NCBI RefSeq assembly: GCF_000425445.1
Contig: NZ_KE384379.1
Span: 357,257-410,867, forward strand
DNA length: 53,611 nucleotides
Direction: 5' to 3'
From: Flavobacterium denitrificans DSM 15936
GTDB lineage: Bacteria; Bacteroidota; Bacteroidia; Flavobacteriales; Flavobacteriaceae
The position numbers were made by a program, and so were the translations under genes. This document shows positions 8,966 to 16,433 of this stretch, piece after piece; position 1 is the stretch's first letter; each line of letters starts with the position of its first letter. The notes beneath the pieces are model-generated. The model saw only the letters and a program-made list of their open reading frames with translations. It was not told the DNA's origin and did no database searches.

Positions 8966-10297
8966 TTAATAAGAGATATAATAAATTTTCAGTTGAATTT
9001 TATTTTCCAAATGTTTTTGATCGCCCAAAACAATTCGGTTTACAGTTTTAGAAATCCCTGGCAATGTGAGAATCAAAGATGATCTTGAATCTGATTTCTT
9101 TAGCATTTCCTTCTGCAAAAAATTCCCAATAGGAATGGTATAACCAACATTTTCATTAAATTCATCACTCTTCTTATTCAAAATCCCATAAACAGTGGTT
9201 CCGGCAGAATTCACTAAGGAAGCACTAATTCGGTTTAAATTATCAGCTACAAATACAGACAGTGAATCTGCTAAAGGATATTTCGCAGAATAAGTATTGT
9301 TAACGGGCTTTAAAACAAGTTCGGCATTGACAATTGCGCCGTTATCTGAAATATACTTCAGTTGCTTTATATTGGGGAAATCAATCCTGCAAGACACGCC
9401 TGTCCCCGACTGAATAAAACCCTGCTGATTTGTGAGCGAACTGGATAGTTTACTGCTGGAAATAGGCAAGCTTTGAAGTATTGTACCTGTTTTGTCTGAA
9501 GAAATTGAATTGAATTGTTTCGTTGCATCCAATATTGAAAAATCCAATATATAGGGAGTTTCTTCAGTATCAGCCTGATATTTGGAATAATACATCCTAA
9601 CTTTGCTCTCTGCGATATGAAAGCCAATAAGACTGGATGTATTTGAGGTAGACGGTACTAAAACAAGCCCTTTTAAATATTCCGAAAAACTATCAAAATC
9701 GGTAATTTCTCTTTTTTTTAGTTTTTGAAAAAGTGCCGAACCAAAAACATCGCTCATTTTAATTACAATTGAATCTTTTTCAATTGGTCTCGGTTTATAT
9801 GAAATAGTTCCAATACTTTCATCATTGTATGCAAAAGATGAATTATTATATAAATTATCATCTTCTGTATTTGGTTTTACTCTTTGCGTCAAACGATGAA
9901 TATTAAAGGTCTGTACTTTTGTAGTATCACCATAATAATAATTATCGTATTTTAAAATCATAGCTATCGAATCAAAAACATAATTCACAGCTTCTGTATC
10001 TGAGCCTCCTCCTGAATTCAAAGTGTAAGATTGCCCTGCTAACTGCAAGTAACTATTCGATTTTACTTTCCCGAAAATAGGATCATCATAATTACCCACC
10101 AAAATCCTATTTTGATTTGAAGTAATCAACGAATCAAAATTTATTGTCGACATTTCAACCGTAACAGTATCGATTAGAATTGCTTTGTTGCTTAAAGCCA
10201 AATAATCTGACCCAACTACAAATTCACCTGCATCAGTATCAGTTCCACATGAAAGTATCGTGATAGCAAAAAAGAACATCAATATAAACTTGTGCAT
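8966..10297 (-). CDS. DUF4270-family lipoprotein
   Basis: A 443-residue lipoprotein. The N-terminus MHKFILMFFFAITILSCG carries a lipobox with Cys at residue 17, followed by an acidic stretch (TDTDAGEF) that may favour surface export in Bacteroidota. The body is beta-rich, with features seen in DUF4270 proteins (early IDTVTVEMSTINFDS, RILVGNYDDPIFG). Function is unknown. I chose the ATG at 10297 rather than 10342 because a perfect -7 element lies between the two, and because only this start gives a proper lipoprotein signal. It is the first gene of a two-gene unit with the FadL-like barrel. Confidence 0.82.
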   Translation of the reverse strand: MHKFILMFFFAITILSCGTDTDAGEFVVGSDYLALSNKAILIDTVTVEMSTINFDSLITSNQNRILVGNYDDPIFGKVKSNSYLQLAGQSYTLNSGGGSDTEAVNYVFDSIAMILKYDNYYYGDTTKVQTFNIHRLTQRVKPNTEDDNLYNNSSFAYNDESIGTISYKPRPIEKDSIVIKMSDVFGSALFQKLKKREITDFDSFSEYLKGLVLVPSTSNTSSLIGFHIAESKVRMYYSKYQADTEETPYILDFSILDATKQFNSISSDKTGTILQSLPISSSKLSSSLTNQQGFIQSGTGVSCRIDFPNIKQLKYISDNGAIVNAELVLKPVNNTYSAKYPLADSLSVFVADNLNRISASLVNSAGTTVYGILNKKSDEFNENVGYTIPIGNFLQKEMLKKSDSRSSLILTLPGISKTVNRIVLGDQKHLENKIQLKIYYISY

Positions 10298-10313
10298 AAT
10301 AAAAATTTTTCGC

Positions 10314-10321
10314 CAAATATA
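10314..10321 (-). promoter_or_regulatory. -7 promoter element for the DUF4270 gene
   Basis: On the minus strand this reads TATATTTG, an exact TAnnTTTG match, 16 bases before the ATG at 10297. It fixes that start, since a longer reading frame would begin upstream of the promoter. Confidence 0.6.
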
Positions 10322-10504
10322 AAATGTCGTAATCTGCACCACACTATAACATATACAACCGCGGTTTTTTGACCTACAAACAGCAAAAAATCATCTATAA
10401 TGTAGCAAGACAAACAAATCTCGATTTCAGCCTTTAAAAAAGCGATTTAGTCTATCAAAAAACGCCATACATATATATTCTTTTTTTTTAAAGCATCAGC
10501 CATC

Positions 10505-10512
10505 TACTTTTG
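10505..10512 (+). promoter_or_regulatory. -7 promoter element for the barrel-kelch-kinase run
   Basis: TACTTTTG matches TAnnTTTG, 16 bases before the ATG at 10529. No clear -33 TTG is visible. The 231-base divergent gap it lies in shows nothing else I can name. Confidence 0.5.
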
Positions 10513-10528
10513 AGCCAATAATTAGGCA

Positions 10529-11362
10529 ATGAGAATAAGGCTTTTAATATGTTTGGTTTTTACAATTTCATTTTTTAGTATGAAGGCTCAAGAAACTTTT
10601 TCGGCAAATGTGAATTTAAAAACAGAACCTACTGATAAAATTGATTTTAATGAGAGCAACATTTCAGTATTATTCAATAAAAAAATAAATGCGAAAAACC
10701 AGCTCACAAATACATCTGAATATGCTAGGCTGAACGTTAATTATGAATTTTCAGAATTTGAAGATCTAGCTCTATTTAATCTATTTCAAAACAAAACGGA
10801 TTATTCATTTCAGGCATTTGATAAAACAAAAATGAAATTTTCACTTACTCAAATGTTTAGCTTTCAAGAAAACTTAGACTGGTCTGATTTTACTCTTTTG
10901 GGGAGTTTTGAAATTCAACAGCAATTGAACTCTAACACAAATATTACGATTGGAGCTGCGCGATCAACTGTTTTTGGAACTCCAAAATTCATCCCTATTG
11001 TATCAATAAACTATACATTAAATGAAAAAAGCTTGATTTCGGTAGGATTTCCAGACTCAAAAATTTCATATTTAAATAATGTTCGAAACAAATTCAGTTT
11101 GACAAACAGCTTCAATGGAAACTATTATCATTTAGATCAAAAATCAGTTTTAAACTATGAAGCTTCTAAAATGGGTTTGTCACAAATGACATCAGCTTTT
11201 GAATATGAAAGAAATGTTGATGAAAATTGGTTTTTGAATTTTAAAGCCGGATATGATTTCAACAAACAATACAAACTGATTGATTCTGAAAATCACACTG
11301 TATACAATTTCAATACAGGCAACGGATACATTTTTGGCATTGGCATCAAATACAAACAATAA
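10529..11362 (+). CDS. outer-membrane beta-barrel protein (possibly DUF6268-like)
   Basis: A 277-residue protein with a signal peptide ending at SMKAQ and a mature part made of alternating aromatic/polar strands (for example SFEIQQQLNSNTNITIGAAR and FLNFKAGYDFNKQYKL). The last strand, YIFGIGIKYKQ, is typical of outer-membrane barrels. The family call is tentative. It stands 16 bases before the kelch lipoprotein and heads the run that leads to the LytS kinase, so it may be the outer-membrane member of that module. There are no cysteines and no enzyme motifs. Confidence 0.6.
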   Translation: MRIRLLICLVFTISFFSMKAQETFSANVNLKTEPTDKIDFNESNISVLFNKKINAKNQLTNTSEYARLNVNYEFSEFEDLALFNLFQNKTDYSFQAFDKTKMKFSLTQMFSFQENLDWSDFTLLGSFEIQQQLNSNTNITIGAARSTVFGTPKFIPIVSINYTLNEKSLISVGFPDSKISYLNNVRNKFSLTNSFNGNYYHLDQKSVLNYEASKMGLSQMTSAFEYERNVDENWFLNFKAGYDFNKQYKLIDSENHTVYNFNTGNGYIFGIGIKYKQ

Positions 11363-11378
11363 ATAAATTTAATACATT

Positions 11379-12386
11379 ATGAATAATTTGAAAAAAGGAA
11401 TATTGTTCGCGACTCTATTTTCGGCTCTTGTTTTTGTAGGCTGCAGTAATGATGATGACGATGACGATTTAATAGGAAACTGGGTAAAAAAGTCGGCATT
11501 TGATGGTCCGGCAAGATCCAGCGCCACAAGTTTCGTTATTGGCGATTATGCATATGTAGCAACCGGCTATACTGGTGATGTATATTTGAAAGATTTATGG
11601 GCCTACAATTCTAATGGAGATTACTGGGAGCAAAAAGCCGATTTTATTGGCGTAGGAAGAAGTTCAGCTTCAAGTTTTGCCTTGAATGAAAAAGGATATG
11701 TTGGTCTTGGCTATGATGGTACAAATAAATTGAAAGATTTTTTCCAATATGACCCTACAAGCAACAGCTGGACGCAAAAAACTGATTTTGCAGGAACAGG
11801 ACGTTATGGTGCCTTAGGATTTCAAGTAGGCGGAAAAGCTTATTTTGGAACTGGTTATGACGGAAATTACCTGAAAGATTTCTACCAATATAATGACCAA
11901 ACAAACACTTGGACTTTGGTAAATGGCTTTAGCGGAAACAAAAGACGTAACGCAACTGTTTTTGTAATTGGCGACAAAGCTTATTTAGGAACTGGAATCA
12001 ACAATGCAGTATATCAAGAAGACTTTTGGGAATTTGACCCGGCAACAGACGTTTGGACTAGAAAACGTGATATTGACAAAGATATTGATGACGATTACAC
12101 ATACAACGACGAATATGCAATAACTCGTTCGAATGCCTCTAGTTTCAGCATGAACGGTTTGGGATATATTGTAGGCGGCGAAAGTGTCAAAACAGTTTGG
12201 GAATATAATCCATCAACAGATCTTTGGGTCGAAAGAACTCCAATGGAAGGTGCAACAAGAACAGATGCTGTTGGTTTCGCCATCAATAACCGCGGATTTT
12301 ATATGCTAGGAAGAGTTGGGTCAAGTTATTTTGACGATGCTTGGGAATTTAAACCTCTTGATGAACAAAGCGACGATGACAATTAA
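11379..12386 (+). CDS. kelch-repeat beta-propeller lipoprotein
   Basis: A 335-residue lipoprotein. The signal ALVFVGC ends at Cys22 and is followed by SN and six Asp, resembling the acidic export signal of surface-exposed Bacteroidota lipoproteins. From residue 35 I count six kelch-type repeats. Each starts with W and contains an R-(SN)-A-(ST) segment, a GY/GTG strand and a closing DFWxYxPxTxxW-like strand, so a six-blade propeller is likely. Blade five carries an acidic insertion (DIDKDIDDDYTYNDEY). It probably binds a ligand or glycan outside the cell; no catalytic residues are apparent. The downstream DUF4907 gene overlaps its last bases. Confidence 0.87.
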   Translation: MNNLKKGILFATLFSALVFVGCSNDDDDDDLIGNWVKKSAFDGPARSSATSFVIGDYAYVATGYTGDVYLKDLWAYNSNGDYWEQKADFIGVGRSSASSFALNEKGYVGLGYDGTNKLKDFFQYDPTSNSWTQKTDFAGTGRYGALGFQVGGKAYFGTGYDGNYLKDFYQYNDQTNTWTLVNGFSGNKRRNATVFVIGDKAYLGTGINNAVYQEDFWEFDPATDVWTRKRDIDKDIDDDYTYNDEYAITRSNASSFSMNGLGYIVGGESVKTVWEYNPSTDLWVERTPMEGATRTDAVGFAINNRGFYMLGRVGSSYFDDAWEFKPLDEQSDDDN

Positions 12387-12708
12387 TACAAAAAAACAAT
12401 TCTTCTGGAGTAAAATCCAGAAGAATTTATTGTTTATTTTACTTGTCTTGCAATTTGCAGCTTGTGCAAAAAACGAGAGATTTAAAATCGATTCTTTTAA
12501 AACTCAAGCGGGTTGGGGATATACAATTTCTGCCAAAAACAAAATTTTGATAAAACAATCTATTATTCCGGCAATCAGCACTGTAAAAAGTTTTTCATCA
12601 GAAGAAGACGCCCTAAAAACCGCAAAATTAGTAGTTAGCAAACTCGACCAGAATATGTCGCCAACTATAACGAAAAATGATTTAATTTTATTAAAAATAA
12701 AATTCTAA
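12376..12708 (+). CDS. DUF4907-family lipoprotein
   Basis: A 110-residue predicted lipoprotein (LVLQFAAC lipobox) with a single DUF4907 domain. The motif GWGYTISAKNKILIKQ is followed by IPAISTVKSFSSEEDALKTA and a closing helix. Function is unknown; the family is small and in Bacteroidota often sits beside kelch proteins. Several in-frame ATGs lie upstream inside the kelch gene. I chose 12376 because it gives a short basic n-region before the hydrophobic stretch and only an 11-base overlap. Its stop is followed without a gap by the kinase ATG, so the three genes are tightly coupled. Confidence 0.8.
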   Translation: MTINTKKQFFWSKIQKNLLFILLVLQFAACAKNERFKIDSFKTQAGWGYTISAKNKILIKQSIIPAISTVKSFSSEEDALKTAKLVVSKLDQNMSPTITKNDLILLKIKF

Positions 12709-13821
12709 ATGAAGATCGACGCCATTAAAAATACAAGCTCAAACAAAATTCTATTTCATTGTATCATATGGATTTTCTTTATATTGACCTCTTTAATTCA
12801 ATTTTACGAAAGTCCTTTCCGAATCAATAATGATTTCTATGCGCAATGGATCACAGGAATTCTACTGTTTTATCTAAACTATTTTTACTTGGTTCCGGCT
12901 TTGTTATTAGAGAAAAAATATTGGCTATACTTTATTTTCGCTTTGGCTCTTATTGTTCTTTTTATGGTTATCCGAACTAATTATTTTATTCCGGAATTCA
13001 AACATTTAAGACCCGAAAGCATGAGGCCACCGAGAATGATGCATGACGATCCTAATTTTTTTCCGAGAGGAGCCCATCATATAAGAACCGAAATTAGGCA
13101 ACCATTATTTTTTAAAATTGGCCCATCTTTTTTCTATATTTTAATTATTACAATTAGCGCAATTATCCGAACATTGACTGAATTTTATAATAATCAGCAA
13201 AACAAATTAATTGCCGAAACCCATAGAACAAGTACTGAATTGATTTATTTGCGCAAACAAACGAATCCGCATTTTTTATTCAACTCCTTAAACAGCATTT
13301 ATTCACTAGCACACAAGAAATCTGATTTGGTGCCTGATGCCATCGTAACATTATCTGAACTCATGCGATACATGTTGTATGAAACTGATAACAAAACGGT
13401 GGCTTTAGAAAAAGAGATCAATTATATCCAGAATTATATTGAACTGCAAAAACTCCGACTTAACAATATTGAAGACATTGTTATAAATGTTCATGGCGAT
13501 ACTCGAAATAAATTTATCGAACCGTTGCTTTTAATTTCATTTGTAGAAAATGCTTTTAAATATGGAACCGATTACAAAGGCGCCGCACACGTAAAAATCA
13601 AAATTTTCATTCATGAAAACAGTCTGGATTTTTGGATAGAAAACACAATTGAAAATTATGTCAAAGATCCTGAAAATTCAGGAATTGGTTTAGTAAACAT
13701 TCAAAACCGTTTGGATTTGCTTTATCCAAATGCACATCAACTAACAATAACACAAGACAATCACTATTACCGAGTTCATCTAAATTTAAATTTAGATGAA
13801 ATTCAGACTGCTATCAACTAA
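12709..13821 (+). CDS. LytS-type sensor histidine kinase
   Basis: A 370-residue membrane kinase of the LytS/YehU class. Four predicted membrane helices (about 14-33, 45-66, 71-90, 138-156) precede a cytoplasmic helix and the histidine-kinase domain. That domain has phosphorylatable His188 in QTNPHFLFNSLNSI, an N-box with Asn281 in FVENAFKYG, and a glycine box GIGLVNIQNR. The loop between helices 3 and 4 (about residues 92-136), predicted outside, is rich in Met, His, Pro and Arg (for example MRPPRMMHDDP and GAHHIRTE). It begins immediately after the DUF4907 stop. The LytTR regulator 136 bases downstream is its likely partner. Confidence 0.93.
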   Translation: MKIDAIKNTSSNKILFHCIIWIFFILTSLIQFYESPFRINNDFYAQWITGILLFYLNYFYLVPALLLEKKYWLYFIFALALIVLFMVIRTNYFIPEFKHLRPESMRPPRMMHDDPNFFPRGAHHIRTEIRQPLFFKIGPSFFYILIITISAIIRTLTEFYNNQQNKLIAETHRTSTELIYLRKQTNPHFLFNSLNSIYSLAHKKSDLVPDAIVTLSELMRYMLYETDNKTVALEKEINYIQNYIELQKLRLNNIEDIVINVHGDTRNKFIEPLLLISFVENAFKYGTDYKGAAHVKIKIFIHENSLDFWIENTIENYVKDPENSGIGLVNIQNRLDLLYPNAHQLTITQDNHYYRVHLNLNLDEIQTAIN

Positions 13822-13836
13822 ATGTGATTGTGTAAA

Positions 13837-13867
13837 AACGTTAAGAGATAATTATAAAACAGTTGCT
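13837..13867 (+). promoter_or_regulatory. candidate LytTR operator (two 9-base half-repeats)
   Basis: AACGTTAAG (13837-13845) fits the LytTR half-site pattern WMMGTTNRK fully and ACAGTTGCT (13859-13867) fits it at 8 of 9 positions. Their starts are 22 bases apart, about two helical turns, as for AgrA/LytTR sites. They lie upstream of the -7 element of the regulator gene. The pattern is short, so chance cannot be excluded. Confidence 0.35.
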
Positions 13868-13909
13868 TATTTTATGAAAATTTTAAAACTTAATTGACTG
13901 ATTTAAAAG

Positions 13910-13917
13910 TACTTTTG
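13910..13917 (+). promoter_or_regulatory. -7 promoter element for the LytTR regulator
   Basis: TACTTTTG matches TAnnTTTG, 40 bases before the regulator ATG. It suggests that the regulator can be transcribed separately from its kinase. The nearest TTG upstream is at 13894-13896, a short spacing. Confidence 0.45.
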
Positions 13918-13957
13918 AACACCAAAAACAAATTTTAAAAATCTAATTTCCAGTAGA

Positions 13958-14674
13958 ATGAAATGTGTAATTATTGATGATGAACCTTTAGCAGTTGAAT
14001 TATTAGAGGATTTTGTCAAAAAAGTAGATTATCTGGAATTGATCAGCACTTTTAATAATGCTATTGATGCTGTGTCTTTTATCAATCAAAACAATGTTGA
14101 TTTAATTTTTCTTGATATTCAAATGCCACATTTCTCTGGAATTGATTTTTTAAATACAATCGAAAAAAAGCCTTTGGTTATTTTTACCACTGCTTATTCT
14201 GATTATGCTGTAGAAGGTTTTAATCTTGGTGCAGTTGATTATTTAGTAAAACCTATTCCGTTTCATCGCTTTTTAAAATCGGTTGTGAGAGCACAACAAA
14301 TTGTAAATCCAGCAACAGCTATTCAAGCAATTTCTGAAAATACAACGCCACCTGAATTAGAACAGGATTTTATGTTTGTAAGAGCTGAATATGAGAATGT
14401 AAAAATGAATTTTGCTGATATTCTATTCATCGAAGGACTGAAAGATTACGTAAAAATATATACTACAGACAATAAATTCACGCTGACTTTAATAAGTTTA
14501 ATAAAACTAGAAAATTTACTTTCCAGCAAAGGCTTTTCCCGAATTCACAGATCGTATATCATTAATATAAAACACGTCAAATCGATCCAAAAAAATAAAG
14601 TTTTGATTAGTGACAAGCGAATCCCAATTAGCGAAAGCTACAAAACAGCGTTCTTTGAAAAAATCAACTTATAA
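13958..14674 (+). CDS. LytTR-family response regulator
   Basis: A 238-residue two-component regulator. The receiver domain (residues 1-115) has the acidic pair in IIDDEP (Asp7-Asp8), the phosphorylation site Asp53 in FLDIQMP and conserved Lys98 in LVKP. The LytTR DNA-binding domain (about 135-238) contains FIEGLKDYVKIYT and the closing FSRIHRSYIINIKHV segment. It is the natural partner of the upstream LytS-type kinase. Possible LytTR half-sites in front of the gene suggest autoregulation. Confidence 0.94.
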   Translation: MKCVIIDDEPLAVELLEDFVKKVDYLELISTFNNAIDAVSFINQNNVDLIFLDIQMPHFSGIDFLNTIEKKPLVIFTTAYSDYAVEGFNLGAVDYLVKPIPFHRFLKSVVRAQQIVNPATAIQAISENTTPPELEQDFMFVRAEYENVKMNFADILFIEGLKDYVKIYTTDNKFTLTLISLIKLENLLSSKGFSRIHRSYIINIKHVKSIQKNKVLISDKRIPISESYKTAFFEKINL

Positions 14675-14694
14675 TATTTATAAACTCAAATAAG

Positions 14695-14748
14695 CCTGAT
14701 AGCTATCGGGATCCAAATTTCAAGTATTTGATTTTTTTTTTGAATTTG
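14695..14748. terminator. palindrome and imperfect hairpin between converging genes
   Basis: CCTGATAGCTATCGGG (14695-14710) is a near-perfect 16-base palindrome. It is followed by an imperfect hairpin, TCCAAATTTCAA pairing with TTGAATTTGGA around an internal T run. It fills the 98-base gap between the LytTR gene and the carbonic-anhydrase gene and probably stops transcription on one or both strands. A related CCCGAT/ATCGGG stem occurs in the terminator at 30677-30693. Confidence 0.4.
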
Positions 14749-14772
14749 GAATTTAAATATTGGGATTTTTTA

Positions 14773-15294
14773 TTATTGTTCTTCGTCTTTAAACCAACTT
14801 GAATACATCACGTAATTGTTTGAAATACGCTCAATTTCGCCCGCAAAATTAGATTGATCAATATCTTTTACCTTTTTTGCCGGAACGCCCGCGTAAATGC
14901 TTCCAGATTCTACAACAGTATTTTGAGTAATAACTGCACCCGCTGCGATAATTGAATTGCTTTCGATTACACAATTATCCATCACAATTGCGCCCATTCC
15001 AATCAAAACATTATCGTGAACTGTACAGCCGTGGACAATTGCATTATGTCCTATTGAAACATTATTACCAATAATTGTTGGATGTTTTTGATACGTACAA
15101 TGAATAATAGCTCCGTCCTGAATGTTTACTTTGTTGCCAATTTTAATAAAATGAACATCACCGCGAACAACAGCATTAAACCAAACACTGCAGGAATGTC
15201 CAAAAGATACATCGCCAACAATTGTCGCATTTTCAGCAACATAGCAATCCTCAGGAATTTGAGGTGATTTTCCGTTTACAGACTTGATTAACAT
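14773..15294 (-). CDS. gamma carbonic anhydrase-family protein
   Basis: A 173-residue left-handed beta-helix protein of the gamma carbonic anhydrase/PaaY/YrdA group. Hexapeptide repeats run from about residue 20 to 150 (pieces such as IVGDVSFG, IGNKVNIQDG, IIAAGAVI). The three zinc-binding histidines are present as His65 (IIHCTY), His83 and His88 (IGHNAIVHGC). The trimer would place the metal between subunits. Activity as carbonic anhydrase is common in the family but not assured for short forms. It lies 6 bases downstream of the SprF-like gene and is probably co-transcribed with it. Confidence 0.92.
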   Translation of the reverse strand: MLIKSVNGKSPQIPEDCYVAENATIVGDVSFGHSCSVWFNAVVRGDVHFIKIGNKVNIQDGAIIHCTYQKHPTIIGNNVSIGHNAIVHGCTVHDNVLIGMGAIVMDNCVIESNSIIAAGAVITQNTVVESGSIYAGVPAKKVKDIDQSNFAGEIERISNNYVMYSSWFKDEEQ

Positions 15295-15300
15295 AGCAAA

Positions 15301-16290
15301 TTAATTAATAGCAGGACAATTACAATCGTAACGTTCTTTTTTACAGAATAAATTGATTCCCAACGTAATTTGATGATATGCGCCAGTATCAAATTTCACA
15401 TCGCCCATAACTTGTGAGTACGTATAAGCAAACATAAAATTGTTATAATTGATTCCAATTATTGGCGTAAAATATTGCAGTTTTTGAGCTTTAACACCGC
15501 TTCCTGTACTGTATTGTGCGCCGTCAAAACTTCTTCTATATGAAAAAGCTGCCCATATACTTCCAAAATCCACGTTTTTGTAGCCCTTCATGTTCAAGTC
15601 GATAGATTTTTCTTTTGTCTTATCAAAAACCTGAAGCAATACCGAAGGCTCCCATGTAAAACTTTCTCTTTTTCCGAAAACATATCCAGCACTAAGCAAA
15701 AATTTTCTCAAATTATCGCTTTCATAATCAGTATATAGTTCTCTTCTTGTTTCTAAAAGTCCTTGAACTGTTGCATGTGCATAAAAGTTCAAATAATTAT
15801 AAGAAGCTCCAACATCGACATTGAAATAAGAATCTTTTTGGATGGAACCAAAAACAATTGGATCAAAAGTTCCGCCAAATGTCGTTTCATCTAATTGGCT
15901 CTGAATCAAGCCACCGCTAATACCAAAAGAAAGCTGGTTCAAATCAAGCTCATCTCTAGAAAACAAAATGTGGTGTGCATAAGTAAGTTTCAATCCTTTT
16001 TGAGAATGGTATCCATTTTTATCATTAAAAACAATAATTCCGGCTCCAGAACGTTCTCCAATACGACCATTAAAACTTAATGTCTGCAAAGAAGGCGCTT
16101 CATCCTCTCCAAACCATTGTTTTCTAGCTGTCAATCTAATTTTTGCACAATTTGCCGCACCGGCCATTGATGGATGGATCAAGTAAAGATTGTCGGATAA
16201 ATAATCAGAATATACAGGAATTCCCTCTTGCGAATAAGAATAAAATGATGTAATTAAAAAAATAAATAAAACTCTGATTCTAAATTCCAT
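15301..16290 (-). CDS. PorP/SprF-family type IX secretion outer-membrane protein (stand-alone)
   Basis: A 329-residue barrel protein of the PorP/SprF family. The signal peptide ends at YSYSQ. The family hallmark NLYLIHPSMAGAA follows at the mature N-terminus, then KQWFG and SFNGRI segments and repeated strands. PorP/SprF proteins help attach or export specific T9SS substrates. Unlike the copy at 50641, this one has no adhesin or OmpA neighbour. The C-terminus (FCKKERYDCNCPAIN) bears three cysteines after the last strand. I chose the ATG at 16290 because the longer frame would put 13 polar residues before the signal peptide. Confidence 0.88.
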   Translation of the reverse strand: MEFRIRVLFIFLITSFYSYSQEGIPVYSDYLSDNLYLIHPSMAGAANCAKIRLTARKQWFGEDEAPSLQTLSFNGRIGERSGAGIIVFNDKNGYHSQKGLKLTYAHHILFSRDELDLNQLSFGISGGLIQSQLDETTFGGTFDPIVFGSIQKDSYFNVDVGASYNYLNFYAHATVQGLLETRRELYTDYESDNLRKFLLSAGYVFGKRESFTWEPSVLLQVFDKTKEKSIDLNMKGYKNVDFGSIWAAFSYRRSFDGAQYSTGSGVKAQKLQYFTPIIGINYNNFMFAYTYSQVMGDVKFDTGAYHQITLGINLFCKKERYDCNCPAIN

Positions 16291-16409
16291 AAAGGCAAAT
16301 TTGTTTAAGTAAATTTCCGACTCTTGCAATTTAATACGATTTATATGTAAAGAGTCTTAATTATTTTATTAAAAAACCAAATATAAGTATTAGTAGAAAA
16401 TAACTTTAC

Positions 16410-16417
16410 TAAATTTG
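16410..16417 (+). promoter_or_regulatory. -7 promoter element for the NifU-family gene
   Basis: TAAATTTG matches TAnnTTTG, 16 bases before the ATG at 16434. No -33 TTG is evident. Confidence 0.55.
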
Positions 16418-16433
16418 CAAAAAATATGCGACC

